Part shown: positions 22,270 through 35,094 of the stretch, in pieces
Position numbering within the stretch: the first letter of the stretch is position 1
Layout of the letters: the number at the start of each line of letters is the position of its first letter
NCBI GenBank assembly: GCA_033398695.1
Contig: CM065812.1
Location: forward strand, 141,552,858-141,616,857
From: Orobanche coerulescens
Lineage: Eukaryota; Streptophyta; Magnoliopsida; Lamiales; Orobanchaceae
Direction of reading: 5' to 3'
Length of the DNA: 64,000 nt
The notes under the pieces: generated by a model
What the model saw: the letters and a program-made list of their open reading frames with translations, nothing else
Told to the model about the DNA's origin: nothing
Databases searched by the model: none
Translations under genes and position numbers: made by a program

Positions 22270-25102
22270 TGTAATATCCGACTGTAATTTTCCATTTTTA
22301 CCTGTCGTTGTATTATTCGAATAATCTGATTATCATAAATCGTTGCATTTAGTATTATGTTGAAGTATTATATATTTTAACTTCATATCGTTGTTATTTC
22401 ATTTCATACGTGATGATTCGATGTTAATTAGAGAGTTGCATTTTTGAATTTTTCTGTTGATGTAACGTACGCTACGTAGTATGATTAACGTACGTTAATC
22501 TTGTGCCTTAACGTACGTAATGCCTTGTCTGTTGCGTACGCTAAGAAGGAATCTGACATCAGTTGACTTCAACACGTGAACTTGTTATCCATTGGCATGC
22601 ATGTGGGTGACGTCTGAGCTGTCGTGTCGGCCAGAGTCAACTTTTATTAGCATGCGAATCCCCTTTCCATTAGCGTGCGCTAATGGACTGCAAATTTAAG
22701 ACAGTAGCCACTGTAAGCCACTTGCGCACGTAATATTAACCGGTTAGCGTACGTAAGTGTGTTAGCGTACGCTAAAGCTTCCCGATAGCGGGCGCTAAGT
22801 CTGCACAGTCTATTTATAGGACCAGCCTGTTTTTCATTTCTTCACAACTCTGAACCGATTTTCTCTCTATATATCGTCCCTCTGCACTCCCAAATCGATA
22901 TCAACCTCCTCCAACTTGCTTTTAAGCCTTAAATCTTGGAATGGAGCTCATTTCCTTGAAGATTAGGAGGTGTTAATGAGATTGGATTGTACTTTCTCGT
23001 AGTGTTGAGGTTGTTCTTTGTTTCTGGAGGTAGGTGCACTTTCTTCTCTGTATTGTTTTCATATGTTGATGTTAGTAACGAATTATACTTCACCTAGAGA
23101 TAGATTAATCAAGTAAAACATAGTTTTAATCCAACTTTTTGAACACTTTTGATGAATATGATAAATGAGGGTTTGAGATGGATGTATTCTTGATGATATA
23201 GTGATATTAACCATGTTGTAACTATCATACTCATCTTGCTGGATGAATTTAGCTCAGTAGAACATCTTTGAATCGGTTAACCTCACCATAGTTGGATTTA
23301 AACAATAAAATTGATATCATAAAGTGTTTAAACACCATTTTTTTGTATTTAATTACCTTGGGAAGAACTTGGCAATGTTAGAAGTAGGAGGATGTTCTAT
23401 TGTTCAGAATTCTTGATAGTTATAACCTCCTTTTTGTTTCAGCCCAGCAAAACTTTGAGAATTGATAAGGATATTTGTGAAAACAACAATAACTTCTTAT
23501 TAACCGGATGTGTTGATAACCTAAGAATATGTTTGATCATCTTGTGGTGTTCTTAAGGTAGTGAACTCATAAATGATATTAATGAATCCTCCAGGTTTAT
23601 AAGAATGATTTTGATAACCTTCATGATCATGGTGTAATCTCATAACTAATATGACCTTATTGTAAGCTTAATATTCAATTTAGATGAGATGTGTTGATGA
23701 ACATAATTGTGCAGATTTTTCCTTTCAACATTGTAATGTTTTGGAAAGTGTAAACAACATAAGATGACATTGACAACATAAGTGGTTGTTTAACATGTTC
23801 TTGATAAAATTCTTATTTATGAAGAATCATATGAACATTCGGTAAAAGTATTGTGAACCAATTTTATGGTTGAGAATTAGGTAAAAAGAATTATTGGTAT
23901 AAGACTTCGATATTTTGAGATAGCGAAACTATTCTAATGGATTGTAGGGTGTCGTCTTACTAATCCTATATTGATAATTATACGAATATGTTATTGAGTA
24001 AAATGTATTTCGTTTAAGGTTGATTGTTCGAGTAAACGATATTAGTCGAGGACCGTTCGTTCATTTCGACAAGAAGAGGATTATTCTCGTCTCCGTATTG
24101 AGGCAAGTTATCTTGCTTGGTTATAATGATGATTAGATTCTTGTGATGTTTATACATTTCATGTGTATGAAATGTTTATGAAATGTTTGTCGTGATTTGA
24201 TATTGTCTTTGACGTTATTCCGTTTCCGTCATTGGGGTTGCATTCCCAAGTACGTCGCTTTGAATCATTGATCCCGTTGGTCCTTATTGTCACTTCGGTG
24301 AGTTTTCTTGATCCTTAATTGGATATGTATTTCGTTGAATTTCGTTGTCATATTGTATCGTGACATTTCTGGAATAATATCTGCGTGCCGATTGGATATT
24401 GTGTAGGATTTTTAGCCGGGCACTTGTATAGTCATACGTGGATGTTTCCGTATTGGACTGTGCACACGAGACGTAGTTCATGAGGCTAATTAGGTACATT
24501 GTCACACGTATATTCTGGATTCCGTATACGGGGTGGACATGTACACGGACACATTTCCAGATCGGGCGTACTGTGATGTCCATCTTGAGCCATATTGTTA
24601 ATCGTTCATAGTCCATGTATGATTGGATGTGTTCAACGGTTTGTGACTGATTATTTCATACACCCGACGGGTGTGATTAATAGTCGGGATGTTTCCTTGA
24701 GATCTATATATGTGAATTGTATAATGTCGGAAGAATTAATTATCATGCATATCTGACCCTGTGTTTTGGGCGAAATACTTGTGTTGTATTTTAGGTCGAG
24801 GCAAAGGCAAGGCACGGGAAGAGCATGTTGACGGCGAAGGGTTCGAAGGTTACTAGTTCGGGGGGACCAAATCATTTGTTGTCCGGTTATGTTAAACCGT
24901 GTTATGTTATTTTATTTCCGCTTCATTTAAATTACTATCTGGTTGTATTGGTATTTGAAGTATATTCCATCTCCATATGGTTTATACTTGTATTTCGGAT
25001 CCTGTGTATCATAAGGCCGTTGACCATATTTTAATAAAACTCCTAATTGGAGTAATGACTATTTATTGTGGTTCGGTATCACAAGTAATACTTATTTAAT
25101 CT
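22270..25102 (+). repeat. Gypsy B 3' LTR, truncated at the tandem-duplication junction
   Basis: It starts TGTAATATCC and aligns with 2202-5109 but stops at CTTATTTAATCT, about 74 bp before the LTR end. The next bases (TTGAGAAAAAGAG) belong to the copia 5' LTR. The palindrome cluster and TATA box recur at about 22460-22825. Confidence 0.92.
25100..25102 (+). other. Junction of a 13.9 kb direct tandem duplication (microhomology TCT)
   Basis: Left of this point the sequence is gypsy LTR; right of it is the last 80 bp of the copia LTR, equivalent to 11159 onward. TCT occurs at both parent breakpoints (11156-11158 and the gypsy LTR at 48800-48802, where the uninterrupted form continues with GTTTTTGG). 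Unit 1 is 11156-25099 (13,944 bp); unit 2 is 25100-48799 including the 9.76 kb LARD insertion. Confidence 0.9.
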
Positions 25103-25259
25103 TTGAGAAAAAGAGTTTAAGAGTTTCAATAAGTCTATTCACCCCCCCTCTAGACTTATTCCTGGACGACTTGTGACCTACAAGTGGTATCAGAGAGGTT
25201 GGTTCATTTATTTCACGAACCAGATCTATATCTGAGATATATTTTACTCTCATTTTACA

Positions 25260-26864
25260 ATGGAACACATGCACTCTAGACTACCTGTGTTTTCAGTTGA
25301 CGAGTATGATCTATGGAAGATAAGGATGCAGGCACACTTATCTTCGATCCATGATGACATGTGGTGCATCATAGAGGACGGTCCATTCACCTTCGAGAAG
25401 GATAACACTCCAGAGGAGATCGCAGCAGGGAAGCCAGAAAAGATCCCAAAGAAGAGGACATAGCTGACTCACGAAGAAAGAAAGCTGGCCAATCTTGATA
25501 ACCGGGCCAGAGATGTGCTATATCAAACTCTTGACAAATCCACCATGGTCAAGATCAAGAATTGCAAGAATGCCAAAGAAATCTGGGACACATTAGCCCT
25601 AATGTGTGAAGGAACGGAGCTGATCAAAGAAAACAAGTTGTCAATTGCTATTAAAAAATTTGACAACTTCAAAATGAAGAATGGCGAATCTATAGACCAA
25701 GTGGACACAAGGTTTACTGAGATTATCAATGCGATCAACTCCCTCGGAAAATCTTATGGCAACAGGGAGATGGTGCTGAAGGTTCTAAGATCTCGCAATC
25801 CTGAATGGAGCATGAAGGCAGTGGCCATGAGAGAATCCAAGGACCTCAATAAGATAAAGATCCAAGAGCTGTTTTCTGATCTGAAGGCTTATGAGTTCGA
25901 GCTTCCATGTTCATCCTTAACCGAGCCTGCAGAGAAGGGAATAGCCTTTGCAGTCGAGTCCCCCGCCAAGAGCTTATTTGATATAAAACCTCCAAATCCA
26001 TTAGATTTTGAGGAAGAAATGGCGTTTATAATGCAAAGATTTAGCAACTTCCGGAAAAACTACTCCAAATACAAAAAGAATTATAAGGAGAATCCCAGAA
26101 GGAACCAGAAAGCCGGAAGCTGGAAGGTGGAGTGCTACAATTGTCACAAGACAGGACACATCCAAATCGACTGTCCTGATCTTAAGAAGGACGAGAGCAA
26201 GAAGGGGGTGGGCAGAAAAGAAGACAGAAGGAAGGCCCTCATCGGAGAAGATCAGGAGCATGTAGAATCAAGCAGCGGATTCTTCTCAAATGATGATGAA
26301 GAGTATGACTGTCTGATGGCCAACCTAGCTGATGAAGAGGTAACATCAAAACCCTCTTGTTCAAATAATAGTTCAGCCATATCACAAGATATGGATCTGC
26401 ACGAATCTGTAAATCAGCTATTTAAAGATTTTGAAACACTAAAATCTGCACACCCATCTGTATCAGCAGAGAAGACTCAGCTGCAAGATGAGAATAGACA
26501 GCTGAAAAATGATTTAGAAAAACTCAGCCTAGAACTGAATACAATTGAGATAACTGCACCTAACTTGCAAAACCAGGCTGATGTCAATACAGCCGAGATA
26601 AATCGACTAACTGTTTTACTTAAAGAAAAATCAGCTGCACTTGCTCATGTCAAAGTCGAATTTACCAAGCTGACTCAGGCAAATAAGACTCAGGCGCAGG
26701 AAATAACCTCTCTGAAGGCGTCTTCAACTCTGGACGAATTGTGTACTAATAAAAGGCCACTATATTTCAGATCAGGCCTTGGATATGATCCTCACACTCC
26801 CTCTAGTTCCAAAACCACTTTCGTCAAGGGAGAAACAATTGTCTCGACTGCTGAGCCTACATAA
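25260..26864 (+). pseudogene. Copia copy 2 gag
   Basis: It is nearly identical to copy 1 gag, with the same N-terminus, the same internal TAG (25461-25463), zinc knuckle CYNCHKTGHIQIDC (about 26133-26174), and coiled-coil region. The same TAA ends it at 26862-26864. The basic gag tail follows at 26865-27322; the frame 27077-27322 ends IWVPKSLFV. Confidence 0.92.
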
Positions 26865-27322
26865 AAACCGATATTTAAAAACAGTGGCCTAAGTCACAAG
26901 TCTAGCTGCGGCCTGTGGTACACAAGGCACCACCTAGACAAGCGACTAGGCAATGGCCCAGTATGTGAAAGCTTGCATAACATGCCCACTATTATCAACA
27001 ACTCCCTAAAAACAGATTTCAAAATGGGAGGGGCAGATGGAAACCTCAAGGTTATCCTAATTTCCAAAATGAACAAGTGTGGAGACCTCAAAGATTTAAT
27101 AAATGGTCTCAGCCAAGGTTTAGAAATGGCCCACACTATCAATATTTTGAGGAATATCCGGTATACAATCCCAACAGGAGATTCAGACCTCGACCTTACA
27201 CACCTTATAAGGGTAATAATAATAACAATTTTCACAATCCAAGGAGAAATCAATTCTCCAGGAAACCAGCTAACCCTAGAGGACCCACACAGATCTGGGT
27301 ACCTAAATCTCTGTTTGTTTGA

Positions 27323-28986
27323 TTGCAGAAAAGGTGGAAGGACTACAACCACATCTCCACAAACTCAAACTTTGGAGGTGAAGAATGATTTGTAGATTCT
27401 GGATGCTCAAGGCACATCACCGGGAACAAGAAGATGATGTCTAAATACACCAAAGAAAGAGGTCCTGATGTAACCTTTGGAGATAGCTCTAGAGGACAAA
27501 CAAAGGGATTTGGAGAGCTGCACCGAGGAAATATTGTGATATCCAAAGTTCACTATGTCAAAGGGCTCAAATATAATCTCCTGAGCATAAGCCAGTTTTG
27601 CGATGAGAAGAATCTAGTAGTCTTCACCATCTGGAAATGCATGGTGATAGATATCCTATCTGGTGAGGTGAAGCTACAAGGATTCAGAAGGAGAGATGTC
27701 TACATGATAGATTGGAACACAGGAACACCTAACTCCTGTTTTCTATCTAAGAGAGTAGCTGAGAACGGATGGCTGTGGCACAAAAGATTATGTCACCTGA
27801 ACTTCAAAGCCATCAACAAAATTAGTTCTCAGAAGCTGGTTAGAGGACTTCCAGAGGAAGCATTCAAGAATGAAGCTTTTGGTGATGCATGTCAGAAAGG
27901 GAATCAGACGAGAGCATCATTCAAGCCAGTCCAGCCTACAACCCTCACAACAAGGATCTTAGATCTACTCCATATGGATCTATTTGGTCCTATCAAGCCA
28001 AGGACTCTAAGCGGCCAAAATCATGCACTTGTTGTAGTAGATGATTATTCAAGGTACACTTGGATTATCTTCCTGTATGAGAAGAGTGAAACCTTGACCA
28101 AGCTACCTGAGCTACTGAGGAGGATCCAGAATGAGAAATCCCTATCCATCATCAAGATCAGATCAGATAGAGGAGGAGAATTTCTCAACAAGGCGATCAC
28201 TGATTACAGCGATCAGAATGGGATCCAGCATGAGCTCTCTGCAGCCGTGACTCCCAATGAATGGCATTCTTTGAAAGAAGCAGAACCACTGAAGGAAGCA
28301 AAGGCAAGGTCCATGATTACGACGGACACCCAAGAGGTTCTGGGATGAAGCTGTCAACACAGCTTGCCATACTCAGAATAGGAGTATGATAGTAGGGAGA
28401 CATGGCAAAACTCCCTATGAGGTTTGGAACAATAGAACTCCTACTGTTGCTTACTTTCATGTTTTTGGTTGTAAGTGTTTCATCTACAACAATGGTAAAA
28501 CACAACTAAATACCTTTGATGCTAAAACTGATGATGGTCTATTCATGGGATATTCACAAAGAAGCAAGGCATATAGAGTTTTTAATAAAAGAACCTTAGT
28601 TGTGGAGGAAACACCCCATGTTGTATTTGATGAATCTACTGTTGAGTACAGGAAGCAAGTTGAGCTAATTGAGAATAAGCTCAAATCAGCAACCCTTGAA
28701 GAAGTCATTGTACATGACACTGGAATGGTGGACACACCTGCAGACCAGCCTAAAGACGCAATCAGTAGCATCAAGACCCAACCTGCACTGCATAGAACAC
28801 CAAACCTATCTGATCCAGTTGCCGCTGATGAAGACCCAGCTATAGCTGATAAAGACTCACCTACAGATCAGACCCAACCTGCAGATGACAAGACGGTAGC
28901 TGACCCAACTGCAGACCAAGGAGACCAGATCCCAGCTGATGCAGAAATCCACCAGAGAAATTCAACAGGGGGAACAGACCCAGAAG
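27323..28986 (+). pseudogene. Copia copy 2 pol, left part (protease and integrase)
   Basis: The Trp codon just before the protease active site is a TGA here (27386-27388), whereas copy 1 has TGG. Downstream the frame is open through the integrase zinc finger and core; the first catalytic Asp is present (HMDLFGP, 27977-27979), unlike copy 1. Clustered changes at about 28246-28345 shift the frame and destroy the region of the catalytic Glu ([11 protein letters not shown] in copy 1). The frame 28386-28986 then continues to the point where the LARD inserted. The Gly replacing a zinc-finger Cys is shared with copy 1. Confidence 0.9.
28982..28986 (+). other. Left target-site duplication of the LARD element (agaag)
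   Basis: agaag directly precedes the inserted LTR and recurs at 38743-38747. Copy 1 has the unoccupied site, GACCCAGAAGAAGACG, near 15045-15060. Confidence 0.95.
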
Positions 28987-29949
28987 TGTAACACCCCCAG
29001 ATTTAACCGGAAATATTACAGCGCCGTGGGCTCCGAGATGGAACCCACAAGGCTAAAAGAAATTTTCGCAAACATTTACAAATGCCCAAGGGGCCAACGA
29101 CGGTACTATCTTTAAAAATTCACAAAGACTTATAAAATCCATTTATCAAAAACCGTCGTAAAAACTCATTTGAAATCGCGAGGCCAAACAGCCGACACTC
29201 AAAAGTTTAGAAAACGACTTCCAAAGCAACCTCAGTTACCAGATACCAAAAGGTCATTTCAAAATACTCACGCAGCGGAAAAAGACCAACCATAAGGATA
29301 CTCTAGCAGCGGAATACGAGAACCAATCAAAAAACTCAATGCACACAACATGTCCTAGCTAGTATCCTCCGGGAAGCTCATCTCTTCACGACCGCTACAA
29401 GCTCGATACTCCAAGAACCTAAAAAGAAATCCCACGACGGGGTCAGCCATAATATCCAACAATGATAACCGTCACATCACATTAAGAATACATACCAATG
29501 AGAATAAGAATACGACCAATGTAATCTTACCGCCATGACTTTACTTACTCAAGTAATTCTCATCAGAATAACCATTTTCACATTTCACATCTTGTACTCG
29601 ATTAACCAATAAACTCAAACATAAAATCTGTATTGTACCTCGAACAATACTCAAGATCCTCAAACTATCGTAACCAACTCACGATACGGAAATCTACCAT
29701 TTCTGACCAATACGATCCATCGAATAATATCATCAAATCCCAAGACGATAACCGATCGTCCATCAAAGACAAAGACCAAAGAAAATACGGAACATACCTC
29801 GAGATATGATGTGCCACGATAATCATATCAGTCTAATCCGAGATCAGATCAATGTAATACGGACAAGGTCCTAACACAAGACCTACAAATGCATACTCAT
29901 ATGACAACGTCAATATGCTCAAAAACAATAACAACTATGTATACTCAAT

Positions 29950-30255
29950 GGAAATCCCATGATCCAGCGCCTCGGATAGATCCCAAGATGATCCTACAAG
30001 ATCAACACGAGGTGGATAACCAACAATATACATATGCACAACAATAACACAATACTGGGTAATCCAACGATCCAGCGCCCTCAGCATAGATCCCAAGATG
30101 ATCCCGTCGGACCAACACGAGGTGGAAAAACCCGTCCAATGATCCAGCGCCCTCAGCATAGATCCCAAGATGATCCCGTCGGACCAACACGAGGTGGACA
30201 TCCGATCCAGCGCCCTCAGCATAGATCGCGCGATCCCATCGGATCAACACAACAT
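29950..30255 (-). repeat. Minisatellite inside the LARD LTR (four units)
   Basis: A unit of about 55-65 bp with the core GATCCAGCGCCCTCAGCATA and a tail ending ACACGAGGTGG repeats near 29955, 30069, 30139 and 30206. The first interval is longer and includes unrelated sequence. The other LTR has the same array at about 36055-36350, with its second unit strongly diverged. Confidence 0.85.
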
Positions 30256-31836
30256 AAACAACACAATATGCATACACATATGAAAAACAATATGTTCATC
30301 ATCATGAACAACGCAACATGAACGACAATATGACAAATCAATTAAGACGACCTCATGTTCGACAACATGAATGATAATACGCATGATCAAATCACTAACT
30401 CTAATTGAATCGATATAAGATACTTGCCCCGAGTCCTTCGGGAGAAATCTCGATGTCCAATCATCACCGACGATTATCCTCAATGCTCGGCGATCCATAC
30501 GAACAATGAACTATAGATACTCATATCCTCGTCTTTACCATAATGTAACCTTGATACTCGAACATACCAATAACCGAGATAAGCATATACATTATGATTT
30601 ATCTCCCGTAATCGAAAGAACGATATGCGATCCGAATACCCGAGTTCACAATAATAATCATCACTATATGCATTATAAACGAAATGAAATCGAAACCATT
30701 CATTAAATATTATAATCGAGCAAGTAATAACTTGCCTCGATACCGATACCACGAAGTCATTTGCCGAACACACTTGCTTTTATCTACGAGCTCCTCGGCC
30801 TCGATCAAAAGCAATACAATGGACATACTCGAACACGACCGCAATATCCGGTTATAATCACCGATCGAATCTCAACCTATCGAAGAAATCAAATAACACA
30901 TATCCGATAACGGTCAACAATCGAGAAAACTAACGGTCGAACTCAACGGTTCAACACAACCTCGAATAAACACAATGTAACCAACCAAGTCAAACCATCA
31001 CGAATTCCTAATCAAAACACAAAAATATCGCTTTATGCGCCTACTTAGCGCACGTTAAACGCATAACGTAGCGTGCGCTAAGTTTCTCCCGTTAGCGCGC
31101 GCTAGGCAAGAACGTAGCGTGCGCTAATGCCGTGTAGTGGCATGCATTTCAAGCATCGTCTAACACTTCCATCATGACAATGATCAACTCATCTCGAGAT
31201 TAAGGATTTCATAACAATCATGACATATAATTTAATAGCTCTTCAAGAACACGAATTATCCAAATTCACGTTCATGATCCATAAAATGATAAAATCCGAT
31301 GTGTTCTAACATCTAAAAATCCTTATTCATCATGTTCTTGACATACAATTCATATAACTTCAAGAATCACAGTAGCATCACCATAATCGTTACCATACGA
31401 AGTAACCAACGACAAAACATCAAAAATCCGAATTGAAGAAGGGAATTACATCAACATATATTTTGAATTCCATCCAAAACCATACGAAACATATCAATAC
31501 TCATATATTGATAACAACACTAACTTAGTACGGTAATCCAACTCGTTGTCATGCTCATCAACTTGTTTATATGATAATCATCAACTCAAGAACATCATAT
31601 ACAATCCAAAACGAAATCTCAAAGTGAAGAGTAATTACCTTATTTTGAAGGAAAGGATTGATTTCCAAGAATCACCAATGATTTCAAGAACAAAGCTTCA
31701 CTCCATGATTCCCATCTTTAATCTTGTTAAAGAGGATCATCCCTCAGTGTTTAGGAACTCCAAATGTTCTCCCAAGGTTGTCTCTATCGGGTGAAAGGAA
31801 AGAAATGGACGAAATGTTTCATGACCCCCGTTTGTC

Positions 31837-32355
31837 CCTTTATATAGAATACCTTACTAGCGTGCGCTAAACCCTTATGTTTAGCGTGCGCTAGCCTTAG
31901 CGTGCGCTAACTGACTTTGTTAGCGTGCGCTATCGAAGCCCAGAGGCTACTGTCTTGCTTCGTAAACTACCTTACGTACGTAATGCCCATGCATTAACGT
32001 ACGTAAATCATCATGTCTAGCGCACGCAAGTCCTTACTCTTAGCGTGCGCTATCCGAAGTTGACTTACTACAGTGTTCACCTACCACTCGCCCCCACATT
32101 CCGACAGCATCTTACAAGGATAAGATTCCTTGTTGACTGATATATATTTAGCGTGCGCTAAGCCTAATCTTTAGCGTGCGCTAATACTTCAGGACAACAA
32201 CCGTTGACTTACCAGAACGTGCGCCGAAAGCAGCCGGGTCCATACGCAGATTCCTTCTGATCGGACTACATTAGCGTACGCTAACCTATGAACGTAGCGT
32301 GCGCTAATCCTGCACGATAGCGTGCGCTATGCATGAATATCAGCGTGCGCTAATA
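31837..32355 (-). promoter_or_regulatory. LARD LTR promoter: palindrome array upstream of a TATA box
   Basis: On the minus strand a TATA box (CTATATAAAGG, about 31836-31846) is preceded by roughly 15 copies of the near-palindrome TTAGCGTGCGCTAA or its variants (TTAGCGTACGCTAA, TTACGTACGTAA) between 31858 and 32355. Spacing is irregular, from 3 to about 100 bp. The arrangement matches the gypsy B LTR promoter although the rest of the LTRs is dissimilar. Function is inferred. Confidence 0.65.
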
Positions 32356-32649
32356 AGGCTATACTTAGCCATTTTCCGCAGTTCTTGTCCAACGTCTCGA
32401 CATACCAAAAACGAACATAAGACACACTAAATCCAATAATATCATCATACGATATACCCAATATCAAAAGTACGACAACCTGATACACAATATCCTCAAA
32501 TGTAACTGTCGACCAAATACGACAATTATACCAATACTGACATCTCAGTCCTTCAATTATATTATCCTTACCGCATGCATTCCATGCTGTACAATATAAC
32601 TCGGATAAAATAATATCAAACAACAGTAGTAGAAATTCCGGATATTACA

Positions 32650-35094
32650 TTCTACACCCCTTAAAATAAGTTTCGTCCTCGAAACTTGCCATCCGTCATA
32701 GAAAACAAACAAACATACTGTTCAACCCAAAATATCCCAAAACCATCACGACAACGATCAATCATCATTACCGAATATCCAAAAGAGCATACTTCCAAAT
32801 ACGCAGGTCGACGATCTCCGGAGATACTAGCCAGCGTTCTCACGGTACAGTCTCAATACGCTTACGATCACAATTCCCTGATTCTCAACAAAATATATCA
32901 TCTTCGGATCAAACAATGCCGAATCAAATCACATGCTGATTACATAATCAAGTCTCAATTCTGATAAAACGAATAATATCCGATGTATCTGTGAAACAAC
33001 TGCTCAATACAATGGCAACGAATCCCGAAACATCGATAGACAATCTGAATGCTCAGATGATCACCAACAATGATCAACAATCAACCGAATTTATCATCGA
33101 CATGATAAATTCCAATCTGACCAACCAGAGGTCAAAACACAATCGAGAATATCATCAACGTGATAAACTCCAATATGACCAACGAACGATCAACGGAAAT
33201 CGAGAATACCTTCACACGGTAAACTCCAACACTATCAACCCAGAACCACGTAAATGATATACGAAAAAGCAAAATTCTCAAAACGACACACCGATCACAT
33301 ACAGTGGATCTCAATAAACGTATCCGACTGGGGAACATACCCCTCGGCATATGAACAACCAATCACAAACTGACGAACATACCCAATTCATACAAGGAGT
33401 GGGAACGACCACTCAATATCCAAAACAACCAGTATGGGGCCACCATCCCCAAATCTACGCTTACAAGGAAATCATTCCAGAATCACTAAGGTAAAATCGC
33501 GCTACTATCATACCAATGGAATCACATAGCACCTATGTTCCGGTTTCACAAAATCCCAAGTTTCCAAAATAATATTATGCGCATGAATCTACAACACGCA
33601 ACATATTTCTCTTATCCGATAAATCAACCGATCATCCGTGGATAACCAAACTACCATACTAATGTTCGAATCTCTTTCATCGTACCATACTGATGTACCA
33701 TCCAGTTCGTGAGTCTCATTCAGAACTTCACCACGATATGCATTATGCACTAAATGCGTATGTACCTCAATCACATTTCCAAAACCAGTTTGAAATCATA
33801 TATTCTTGTCACGAAGACAATTTTCGAAAGTTCTTTCAAGGGTTTGAAAACTCAAAACATAAATTTTGGTAAGACCACGAAATAAATTTTAAAAATTAAA
33901 TCGGCTCGCTGGTGCCAAGTTCTCGATAAAAATTCTTTTAGAATACATACGTTTAAATAAAAATGGAATCATGCAAATGATTGACCACAACCATACTCCT
34001 GTATACCAATTCGGCTCGTCACAATCCACTTGACATTCCAACGGAAACCACACGATCGAGTTCCAAAACCTCAATATATAAACTCCGATAAAAACTCCTT
34101 TTCCACACATGACTCGTATCGTCAACCATTTACCCATCCTGGATCACCTCCAATATGATATGACAAAACGTTGAAACAAATCAAGCAAATCAAACACGGC
34201 GAAAGACTTCTCGAGAGGTTCCATTTGAACAAGTAAACCAAAGCCTCGAAAGGCGGAAATAACATAGGTAAATGATTGGTAAAGTATTTTACAAATCTCG
34301 GGAGTTTTAAGAAAACAGAAAAGCCGTTAGAAACATTCGGGTCTCAGCCCGTATCTCGTTCCGCATTACAAAAAGTTTAAAAATAGAAAACCCCCTTTTT
34401 CGGACTCCAAGTCCTGAGTCACAAAACCATTTCAAAATCGATTTTGGGTCTCGGCCCAAAATCATTTTCCGTAAAACATCTGTGAAATATTCATTTTGAA
34501 AAGTGTCATTTTCAAATGCTCAAAACAGTTCATGTATCTCAAATGAATTAACATGCTACATGTTCTTCTCAACAATCCATAGTCCTTCTCCCGATTACAC
34601 AATTCCGTTCCAAAATTTAGTGATATACTGATTTCCAAAATCATAACTTCTCAAGATCATCAATCCTATCCCAACTCTGTCACCTTATATTGAAATGCAT
34701 AATATTCATTTGAATCTCAAAACGTATCAACTTAGAACGGCAATAAATCTCAATGAAATTCAAAATCCAAATACTTACAGATCGTGAAGCCGACGATTCC
34801 CGTGATCTTGGCACATGTCTAGACTCAAGAAAATACTCGACACAGTATTTTCAAAACTCACGCTTTGCAAACTCGGTGCAACTCAAGAACACAATATATC
34901 ACGTAAACACCATTTGGAAAAGTTATAACAAGCCCGATGCGATCTTGGCAAATCCGATAACGCACAAGCCCGAGTGAACAACAAAGACTCACGGCTCTAG
35001 TATTTGTCAATCGACAACTCGAATGACGCAACAAAACACGACCCAACTCGACCCAAATGCCTAGGTTTTCTCAACCTAAGCTCGATACCATATT
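32650..35094 (-). other. Internal region of the LARD element, no coding sequence recognised
   Basis: On the minus strand the region starts with a primer-binding site TGGTATCGAGC (about 35080-35090) and ends with tttcgaggacgaaac and a short polypurine tract (AAGGGGTGTAGA, about 32651-32662). In between, the longest frames are under 100 codons and carry no gag, protease, RT, RNase H, integrase or chromodomain motif. The tttcgaggacgaaac motif is shared with gypsy A and B just before their LTRs. Confidence 0.8.

Larger units (their letters stand above)
28987..32649 (-). repeat. 3' LTR of the LARD element
   Basis: The LTR is 3663 bp. It contains a minisatellite (29950-30255), a first group of four palindromic motifs (31040-31125), a minus-strand TATA box and a dense palindrome array (31858-32355). 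The open frames seen here are artefacts of repeats and recur in the other LTR. Confidence 0.92.

Noticed and set aside
29950..30255. CRISPR-like spaced repeats
   Set aside because: Repeat units are long, imperfect and few, the spacing is uneven, and the context is a plant retrotransposon LTR.
30034..30321. Repetitive peptide frames in the LARD LTR (IQRPQHRSQDDP)
   Set aside because: They are translations of the minisatellite and occur on both strands; there is no sign of a real gene.
31858..32355. Palindrome array read as an origin of replication or recombination site
   Set aside because: Its placement next to a TATA box in an LTR gives a simpler promoter explanation, and nothing else supports an origin.
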